From: Saprospirales bacterium
Lineage (GTDB): Bacteria > Bacteroidota > Bacteroidia > Chitinophagales > Saprospiraceae
Assembly: GCA_024642645.1 (NCBI GenBank)
Contig: JAHEAS010000158.1
Location: 1 to 7,336, forward strand
Length of the DNA: 7,336 nt
Direction: 5' to 3'
This document shows positions 1-4,999 of this stretch, piece by piece; the stretch's first letter is position 1; each line of letters starts with the position of its first letter. Below the pieces are notes generated by a model. It saw nothing but the letters and a program-made list of their open reading frames with translations. It ran no database searches and had not been told where the DNA came from. The translations under genes were made by a program, and so were the position numbers.

Positions 1-748
1 GTTGGTCAACAAATGGCTTAAGCGTTTCCACAATAAAATCAACGTACAATGCGCCCTCACCTCCCTCATTGTAGTCTGGGTTCACCCAGGGCGCAAGTTC
101 GTCAATACGCAGGGCCTCGCCGTTGTCGATGCCAACTACAATGCATCCGTAATCGCCTTGGGCGTGCAATTGGTTTAGTGATTCATCCACCCCCCATTCT
201 CCGCTGAAACTAGTGGCCTGGTCAAACAGATTTTGCCCATCGTGCATGTACAACACCGGGTAATGCTTCTGTGTAATTTCGTAATCAGGCGGCAGGTATA
301 TCATGATGCGGCGGGACCGATTAAGCTGTGGCATGAAAAAATTGGCATCAAGTAGGTGAACATTAGCCGCAGCGGTGCTGCCTTGGCTGATGTCTTCCCA
401 TCCCGCTATTTGCACCTCGATAGTCGCAATGCCACCAGTGTAATTGTATTCACGGTCAGGCAAAAAACCACCGTTAGCTGTGCCTTCAACTGTCGCCCAA
501 CTCCCCCTCGTGAACTTGTACTTCATCACTCCAGTTGGAGGATTGATGGTAATTTGAAATTGACCATTGCCGAGGTTGTCCAAAACGGAGTTGACATCGG
601 TGGGGTCCCAACCTTGAAAGCTGCCAGCGATATGGATTGATTCACCTGCTGGGGTATTGGCTGGGATGGCAGTGACTTTAATGGTTAGCTGCGCAAATAG
701 ATTTGCCGACAGGCACAGTGCGAGTAAAAATAGTAATCTGGTTTTCAT
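1..748 (-). CDS. Secreted esterase with N-terminal carbohydrate-binding-like module (partial, C-terminus beyond left edge)
   Basis: Reading the minus strand from the ATG at 748 gives 249 codons with no stop before the window edge. Residues 1-20 form a signal peptide (MKTRLLFLLALCLSANLFAQ) with a likely A|Q cleavage, so the product is exported. Residues 21 to about 115 resemble a CBM20/CBM48-type beta-sandwich: AGSFQGWDP at 41-49 is the typical G-F-x-x-W core and MKYKFTRGSW at 75-84 the following strand. From about residue 130 an alpha/beta hydrolase of the enterochelin-esterase/esterase D type begins (COG2819-like): RRIMIYLPPDY at 146-156, YPVLYMHDGQNLFD at 163-176, then VVGIDNG. The nucleophile Ser elbow and the catalytic Asp/His lie beyond the window, so activity cannot be judged. 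The gene follows aroC on the same strand after 75 bases and may be read through from it. No Shine-Dalgarno motif precedes the ATG. The substrate is unknown; acyl or feruloyl esters of polysaccharides are possible but only inferred. Confidence 0.85.
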   Translation of the reverse strand, partial: MKTRLLFLLALCLSANLFAQLTIKVTAIPANTPAGESIHIAGSFQGWDPTDVNSVLDNLGNGQFQITINPPTGVMKYKFTRGSWATVEGTANGGFLPDREYNYTGGIATIEVQIAGWEDISQGSTAAANVHLLDANFFMPQLNRSRRIMIYLPPDYEITQKHYPVLYMHDGQNLFDQATSFSGEWGVDESLNQLHAQGDYGCIVVGIDNGEALRIDELAPWVNPDYNEGGEGALYVDFIVETLKPFVDQ

Positions 749-753
749 ACTGA

Positions 754-785
754 AAGGATTGAAGAATTGAAGGATTGAAGAATTG
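754..785. repeat. Perfect 16-bp tandem duplication
   Basis: The unit AAGGATTGAAGAATTG occurs twice head to tail (754-769 and 770-785) without a mismatch, immediately before the start of the esterase gene. Related degenerate copies (CCTTCAACCCTCC, CCCTTCAATCCTT) follow in inverted orientation up to the aroC stop codon. This is low-complexity intergenic repeat material of a simple GGATTGAA/GAATTGAA type. Whether it recurs in the genome cannot be told from one window. Confidence 0.9.
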
Positions 786-825
786 TGGCAACTGTCGCCT
801 TCAACCCTCCATCCCTTCAATCCTT
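770..825 (-). other. Inverted repeat between aroC and esterase, possible weak hairpin
   Basis: CTTCAATCCTT at 815-825 is the exact reverse complement of AAGGATTGAAG at 770-780, and also of the upstream copy at 754-764. An mRNA running from aroC into the esterase could form either of two alternative 11-bp stems, with loops of 34 or 50 bases. The aroC stop codon (824-826) lies in one arm. The stem is mostly A-U and no U-run follows the downstream arm, so it is a poor intrinsic terminator. It may instead partly occlude the esterase translation start or protect the aroC 3' end; both are inference. Confidence 0.5.
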
Positions 826-1897
826 ATTTTTGATTTCTTAAAAAATGGTCGGCCAATACCAAGGCAGCCATGGCTTCAACGATTGGTACGGCACGGGGCA
901 ACACGCAGGGGTCGTGGCGCCCCTTGCCTTCCACTTGCACGGCTTCACCAGCTTCGTTGACTGATTCTTGTATTTGCACGATGGTTGCAACGGGTTTAAA
1001 CGCTACCCGAAACGGAATGTCCATTCCGTTGGAGATGCCACCCTGAACGCCGCCGCTGTGGTTCGTGCGGGTTCGAACTTGGCCGTTTTCGTCAGTAAAA
1101 AAAAGGTCATTGTGTTGGGAGCCACGCATCGTGACACCAGCAAAGCCAGACCCGATTTCGAAGCCTTTACAAGCGTTGATACTAAGCATGGCTTTTCCCA
1201 AATCGGCATGAAGCCGGTCAAAAACCGGCTCGCCAAGACCGGAAGGGCAACCTTGAACCACGCAGCTCACGATACCACCAATGGTATCTCCTGCTTTTCG
1301 CACCTCACGTATCAGATGCTCCATTTGTTCAGCTACAACGAGTTCAGGGCAGCGTACGGGCGTAGCTTCGATATTAGAAAAATCGAGTTCTTCGTAACTT
1401 TTATCAAGGGTGATTTCCCCTACCCTACTTACCCATGCAGTGATGTTGATGCCTTTGGTTGCCAAAAATTGCTTCGCAACAGCTCCCGCAGCCACCCGGG
1501 CAGCCGTCTCACGAGCACTGGAGCGGCCTCCGCCCCGGTAATCCCGAAAACCATACTTGGCCTGATAAGTAAAATCCGCATGGCTAGGCCGGTACTTGTC
1601 AGCGATATGACTGTAATCCTTTGACTTTGCATCTTCGTTTCGGATCAGCAGTGCCAGGGGCATCCCGGTAGTTTTGCCGTCAAAAACGCCAGAGAGCAGC
1701 TCCACCCGGTCGGCTTCTTGCCGTTGTGTCACAATGGCTGATTGGCCGGGGCGGCGGCGGTCGAGTTCTTTTTGGACAAAACCTAGGTCGAGTTCCATAC
1801 CTGCAGGGAAACCATCAATGACTACGCCGATAGCCGGGCCGTGTGACTCGCCAAAAGTTGTGATGCGAAAGATTTGTCCGAAGGAATTGCCTGGCAT
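824..1897 (-). CDS. aroC: Chorismate synthase
   Basis: The enzyme catalyses the last step of the shikimate pathway, 5-enolpyruvylshikimate-3-phosphate to chorismate plus phosphate, using reduced FMN; it is cytoplasmic and normally tetrameric. The 357 residues match the usual bacterial length. All family signatures are present in order: GESHGPAIG at 16-24 with the conserved His19, RPSHADFTY at 103-111 with the second conserved His106, GRSSARET at 124-131, RTNHSGGVQGGISNG at 277-291 and RHDPCVLPR at 327-335. The start is well fixed: a TAA in the same frame lies five codons upstream (1913-1915) and no other ATG falls between. No Shine-Dalgarno is seen, as usual in Bacteroidota. No other shikimate gene is adjacent, so aroC stands alone, possibly with the esterase downstream. 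Its motifs look intact and functional. Confidence 0.98.
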   Translation of the reverse strand: MPGNSFGQIFRITTFGESHGPAIGVVIDGFPAGMELDLGFVQKELDRRRPGQSAIVTQRQEADRVELLSGVFDGKTTGMPLALLIRNEDAKSKDYSHIADKYRPSHADFTYQAKYGFRDYRGGGRSSARETAARVAAGAVAKQFLATKGINITAWVSRVGEITLDKSYEELDFSNIEATPVRCPELVVAEQMEHLIREVRKAGDTIGGIVSCVVQGCPSGLGEPVFDRLHADLGKAMLSINACKGFEIGSGFAGVTMRGSQHNDLFFTDENGQVRTRTNHSGGVQGGISNGMDIPFRVAFKPVATIVQIQESVNEAGEAVQVEGKGRHDPCVLPRAVPIVEAMAALVLADHFLRNQK

Positions 1898-2000
1898 GTT
1901 TGAGTTGGCAGTTTACCCCATGGGGTTTGACAATTAGCAGAAGCAGACGGTGCATCGTTCAGTTGGCAGCGGCTGCTAACGGCAGAATTGAAAATGGGTG

Positions 2001-2008
2001 CAAAAGTA
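2001..2008 (-). promoter_or_regulatory. Candidate Bacteroidota -7 promoter element for aroC
   Basis: Read on the minus strand the site is TACTTTTG, followed by CACC, matching the TAnnTTTG -7 consensus of the Bacteroidota primary sigma factor. It lies in the gap between the thioredoxin-like gene and aroC and points at aroC, implying a transcript start in the low 1990s and a leader of roughly 95-100 bases. The -33 element is weak: only a T-rich stretch (CCTTTTCC) sits upstream, with no clear TTG. The assignment rests on the -7 box alone. Confidence 0.55.
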
Positions 2009-2072
2009 CGGGAACTTGCTAGGGAAAAGGGAGGGCTACATGGCTTTTTTTCAAAAAAATAAATTCATTGCG

Positions 2073-2618
2073 TCAAATCACACAGCATTGCATAAGTTGC
2101 TCATAATCAGGTCGTTCAGAGGCCAACCTGTGAATGAATTTGTCACGCACCAAGCCATTTTGCAACACAAAAACACCTGGCATCTGAGTAGAATCACCAA
2201 GTCGTTTGGCCATTTCGAGTTCGTACCCAAGTTCCTGTTTGACCTTGTAACCCCGAATCCAAGTTTGGAGGCCATAAAGCTGGGTGAAAGAACCACGCTG
2301 TAAACCAAAAGCCCGGTAAAATTTTTGAGTAGGGTCGCAAACATAAGTAACACCATCCAGCTTAAAGCCCTGAAAATATTCGATAGCGGTGCCGTCATCT
2401 GCCATGTGAACAAAGACGATTTTTATACCGCTCTTCTCAATAGCTTTCCGGCGAAGCGAGAGGTCGTGTAGGGCTTCTTTGCAAAAAACACAGCCGAAAT
2501 GCCGCAAAAATACCAGCATTACAGGGCCTTGGAAGGTAAGGTTATATACCGACGTGTCTTCGTTGGTTACCATCTCTTCCAACAACAGTAGCTCTTCATC
2601 TAAATCGATTGGCAACAT
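2073..2618 (-). CDS. AhpC/TSA-type thioredoxin-fold protein with CxxC motif
   Basis: This 181-residue protein has the layout of the AhpC/TSA-like family related to PRXL2/SelL-type redox proteins (Pfam AhpC-TSA_2). A beta strand (VMLVFLRHFG, 33-42) runs into a CVFC motif with Cys43 and Cys46, followed by KEALHDLSLRR, a second strand IKIVFVHMADDG (65-76) and the YVCDPTQKFYRAFGL segment (92-106) typical of peroxiredoxin folds. MPGVFVLQNG at 146-155 is the cis-proline/beta-strand element of the thioredoxin fold. No signal peptide is present, so it should be cytoplasmic. Two adjacent cysteines (178-179) sit near the C-terminus. A role in thiol redox or peroxide handling is inferred; the substrate is unknown. 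It is monocistronic or nearly so: a terminator lies upstream and a candidate aroC promoter downstream. No clear Shine-Dalgarno or -7 box precedes it. Confidence 0.8.
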   Translation of the reverse strand: MLPIDLDEELLLLEEMVTNEDTSVYNLTFQGPVMLVFLRHFGCVFCKEALHDLSLRRKAIEKSGIKIVFVHMADDGTAIEYFQGFKLDGVTYVCDPTQKFYRAFGLQRGSFTQLYGLQTWIRGYKVKQELGYELEMAKRLGDSTQMPGVFVLQNGLVRDKFIHRLASERPDYEQLMQCCVI

Positions 2619-2664
2619 AGCTTAAATTGATTTTTGTGAAAACAGTCAATTGCCGAAAGGGTTC

Positions 2665-2703
2665 AAAAAAAACCGGGAACGAAGACATTAAGCGTTCCCG
2701 GTT
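2665..2703 (-). terminator. Intrinsic terminator of the T9SS cargo gene
   Basis: A perfect 11-bp stem, AACCGGGAACG (2671-2681) with CGTTCCCGGTT (2693-2703), encloses an 11-base loop. In the minus-strand direction the hairpin is followed by a run of eight T residues (2672 down to 2665, overlapping the stem base). It begins 22 bases after the stop codon of the secreted protein gene and therefore ends that transcript before the thioredoxin-like gene. Confidence 0.9.
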
Positions 2704-2725
2704 AATTATCGAAGGTCTTACTACC

Positions 2726-3775
2726 TTATTTTCTTACCACCGATTTTGTAAAGCGCTGGTTGTCAACGGTTAACACGACAGCGTAAGCCCCTGCTGGTAA
2801 ATTTCGCAAGTCGAACTGGTCCGAAAAATCACCAGCAACTGCTTTACGAAAGGGTTTTTGAGCAACGATTTTTCCATCTTGCCCGAAAATTTGCAACTGG
2901 ACATCCGCTGGGGTTGACAGGCGGAACATAACGTTTAAGAAATTTTCAATTGGGTTTGGGTAGGTGACGAAGCGGAGGTCGGCCAATTGGTAGTCGTCAG
3001 TGCCTGAGAGAGGGGTCGTGCCCATCAATAACAGGTCGTCAAATTCAAAATAGTAATCATCTGCCGAGTCATGGTGAAACGCTACATAGATTGTTTGCCC
3101 GGCGTAATCAGCCAAACTAATGCTGTGCGGCTCCAGTTTTGGTGAATGAGCAGGACTGGCCTCCGCTGGGTCGCCGGGTGTAAAATATTCCGTTAACGTA
3201 AATCCATCCGCATGGATATAGCCATTTGTAAAGGAAAAACTATCCAAATCCAAAGTGGCTCCGCCAGCGCCTAAAATAGCGTCCATTTCAGCAGCCCTGA
3301 AAACGGTTGTGATGTCTGTATCCGTATCATAAATATCTTGCGAGCCAGTAAGTATTTTAACGGCATAACCATCCAAATACCTTGGCCCTTGAAATGCCGC
3401 TGATTTCCAATGGAGGGTAGCTGTGTTGTCAACAATTTGCATGGCAGGGCTTATGAGCCAATTGCTGGAAGATGTGTCGAACCCTTCCAGATAGGATTGA
3501 CTCAAAAAAGCATAGTTTGTATCAACGGCCGCAGTGTCTGGTTCAAAATCAAAATCCCAGAAAAAATTGCTTGGGTCTCCAGGATTGGTAGCTATGCCAT
3601 CTTCATCAAAATTAACCCAAACGGAATCGGTTGTTCCAGGGTCCGGATAATCAGCCATTTCCGCACTTGGGTCAACTTGGAAGTCCATGAAAAACAAGGT
3701 GTCATTTTGCGAAAATAATCCAATTGAAAATAAGAGGAAAGCCCCTAATGAAGTGGTTTTGTAAATTAATTTCAT
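2726..3775 (-). CDS. Secreted T9SS cargo protein with choice-of-anchor J-like domain
   Basis: The 349-residue protein starts with a signal peptide (1-22, core GAFLLFSIGLF, cleavage before Gln23). The middle part resembles the choice-of-anchor J / cleaved-adhesin jelly-roll family: NWLISPAMQI at 105-114, TLHWKSAAF at 120-128, DGYAVKIL at 135-142, then IYVAFHHDSADDYYFEFDD at 229-247, a typical closing strand. The segment is rich in Asp and Glu, which suggests Ca2+ binding (inference). From about residue 265 a type A T9SS sorting domain follows: YPNP at 272-275, FLNVMF, LQIFGQDGKIV at 294-304, LPAGAYAVVL at 326-335 and a basic end KSVVRK. The protein should be exported by Sec, carried across the outer membrane by T9SS, and released or attached at the surface. 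No catalytic domain is recognisable; binding or adhesion is the likeliest role. It is transcribed alone, with its own terminator, divergently from the nuclease gene. Confidence 0.88.
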   Translation of the reverse strand: MKLIYKTTSLGAFLLFSIGLFSQNDTLFFMDFQVDPSAEMADYPDPGTTDSVWVNFDEDGIATNPGDPSNFFWDFDFEPDTAAVDTNYAFLSQSYLEGFDTSSSNWLISPAMQIVDNTATLHWKSAAFQGPRYLDGYAVKILTGSQDIYDTDTDITTVFRAAEMDAILGAGGATLDLDSFSFTNGYIHADGFTLTEYFTPGDPAEASPAHSPKLEPHSISLADYAGQTIYVAFHHDSADDYYFEFDDLLLMGTTPLSGTDDYQLADLRFVTYPNPIENFLNVMFRLSTPADVQLQIFGQDGKIVAQKPFRKAVAGDFSDQFDLRNLPAGAYAVVLTVDNQRFTKSVVRK

Positions 3776-3856
3776 ACTAATTGATGTTTTATTAATAAAA
3801 TATGAGTAGTCGTTTGCTAAGGTAAATATTAACAGGCGAAAACATTATAAACTGCC

Positions 3857-3864
3857 TAGATTTG
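3857..3864 (+). promoter_or_regulatory. Candidate -7 promoter element for the nuclease gene
   Basis: TAGATTTG fits the TAnnTTTG consensus and lies 65 bases before the nuclease ATG in the 154-base divergent gap. Upstream, TTAACA at 3829-3834 is the only sequence resembling a -33/-35 element, at a slightly long spacing of 22 bases. The gap is A/T-rich, so a chance match is possible. No equally good element was found for the divergent secreted-protein gene. Confidence 0.35.
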
Positions 3865-3929
3865 TTATGTTTACAGCCAATTTTTAGAAAATTTCAAAAT
3901 AATGCCTCTTTAATAAAATATCAAAAATA

Positions 3930-4913
3930 ATGGCAGCAAATAGTATTTTCAGTGTAACAAGAAGTGGTTTCAAATACGGTCAAACCAACTTTGCTATTCG
4001 TGGGAATTCCAAAGCTTCAGTCGCACAAATTACACACGACGGCGACACTGTAAGTGTAAGCACCGATGGCAATTTGGGCATCCGTTTTTTAGGCATTGAC
4101 ACGCCAGAAATTAGCTTTGACTACCCTGGTAGGCGTGGCTTTTTGGGCTTAAACAACCCCGCTTGGGATGATTTTTTTACTGGTCCAGACTTGCAAGCTA
4201 AAATAAAAAAGTTTAGCCCAGAGCTAAAGGAACACCTGAACGCCGTTATCGGCGATGGTGTTGGTATCGCCGAAAATCACTACAAACATGCTGATAAAGG
4301 AAGGGAAAACCTGAAAAAGGAAATCGAAGACGATATGGCAGCAGCAGGTAAAACCAAGGATGATTTTATGTTTTTTCAAGCCTATGCAAATGAGTTTTTG
4401 GATACCTATGGCCGGCTGCTATGTTACCTGCGCCCACACCGGGATAATTTTAAAGGAAAAACGCCGGCAACTTCGGCCATTGATTACAATATCCGACAAC
4501 TAGCTGGGGGCTTTGCTACACCTTATTTTATCTTTCCGAACGTGGACCCATTTCTCCGCATTTCCAACCCATTGGACAAGAAAATTATTTCGCCTGATGG
4601 CTTTTGGAAATTCATGACCAAAGCCTCAAAACTCAAGGGCGCCAGGGATGCCGTCAAAGGTGCTCGCAACCGAAAAGCAGGCATCTATAATCCGAAAGAT
4701 CCAATTCGTCTGTTGCCAATGGAGTTACGCACAATAGCGAGAGGCAGCAAGCCAAACCGGCCAGTGATTGACCTTGGCCAACCGGGTGTCAATAAAATCC
4801 TTGACCCAGAACTGTACTTCACCATCGAAAATGTGGAAGACCGCTTTTACCTACCAGGCATGTTCACCGATTATTTTGTGATGGCTGGGTGGGAATTCGT
4901 TAAAGCGGTGTAA
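3930..4913 (+). CDS. Staphylococcal nuclease-like (thermonuclease family) protein with insertion and C-terminal extension
   Basis: Residues 30-60 contain the SNase active-site half: ASVAQITHDGDTV with DGDT at 37-40, and IRFLGIDTPE with Arg52, Asp57 and Glu60. Their spacing (R+5 D, +3 E) is that of Arg35, Asp40 and Glu43 of the staphylococcal enzyme. DTYGRLLCYL at 158-167 supplies the second catalytic arginine, Arg162, equivalent to Arg87. NIRQLAGGFATPYF (187-200) corresponds to the VNEALVRQGLA helix region, and KGARDAVKGARNRKAGIYNP (236-255) to the last helix with its G-I-W-like end. Glu60 to Arg162 is 102 residues against 44 in the classic enzyme, so a helical, charged insertion of nearly 60 residues is present. 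About 70 further residues (RPVIDLG, then NVEDRFYLPG, then GWEFV) match nothing I recognise. There is no signal peptide, so a cytoplasmic or otherwise exported phosphodiesterase acting on nucleic acid is inferred. The ATG is preceded by A-rich sequence. Confidence 0.82.
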   Translation: MAANSIFSVTRSGFKYGQTNFAIRGNSKASVAQITHDGDTVSVSTDGNLGIRFLGIDTPEISFDYPGRRGFLGLNNPAWDDFFTGPDLQAKIKKFSPELKEHLNAVIGDGVGIAENHYKHADKGRENLKKEIEDDMAAAGKTKDDFMFFQAYANEFLDTYGRLLCYLRPHRDNFKGKTPATSAIDYNIRQLAGGFATPYFIFPNVDPFLRISNPLDKKIISPDGFWKFMTKASKLKGARDAVKGARNRKAGIYNPKDPIRLLPMELRTIARGSKPNRPVIDLGQPGVNKILDPELYFTIENVEDRFYLPGMFTDYFVMAGWEFVKAV

Positions 4914-4940
4914 AATTCAAACTGAGCTTGATTTCATTAC

Positions 4941-4981
4941 AAAAAAGGCGGCAACTCCATCCCGGAGTGCCGCCTTTTTTT
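4941..4981. terminator. Bidirectional intrinsic terminator between nuclease and dnaK
   Basis: GGCGGCAACTCC (4947-4958) pairs with GGAGTGCCGCC (4964-4974) with a single bulged A at 4954 and a 5-base loop. Six A residues precede the stem and seven T residues follow it, so it carries a U-run in either direction. It sits 27 bases after the nuclease stop and 18 bases after the end of dnaK, serving both convergent genes. Confidence 0.93.
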
Positions 4982-4999
4982 AGACGCTTAATGCTCTAT

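Noticed and set aside
356..640. 94-residue plus-strand open frame near the left edge
   Set aside because: It is antisense to the signal-peptide esterase, whose minus-strand frame is open for 249 codons with recognisable domains.
968..1624. 218-residue plus-strand open frame inside aroC
   Set aside because: It is the antisense shadow of a chorismate synthase with all signatures intact; the predicted protein has no recognisable domain and low-complexity, Cys/Ser/Arg-type composition.
1998..2303. 101-residue plus-strand open frame over the thioredoxin-like gene
   Set aside because: It is antisense to the AhpC/TSA-like coding sequence, and its product shows no domain.
3922..3929. Minus-strand TATTTTTG resembling a -7 box for the secreted-protein gene
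   Set aside because: It lies in very A/T-rich sequence about 147 bases from the start codon and abuts the nuclease ATG; the match is easily due to base composition.
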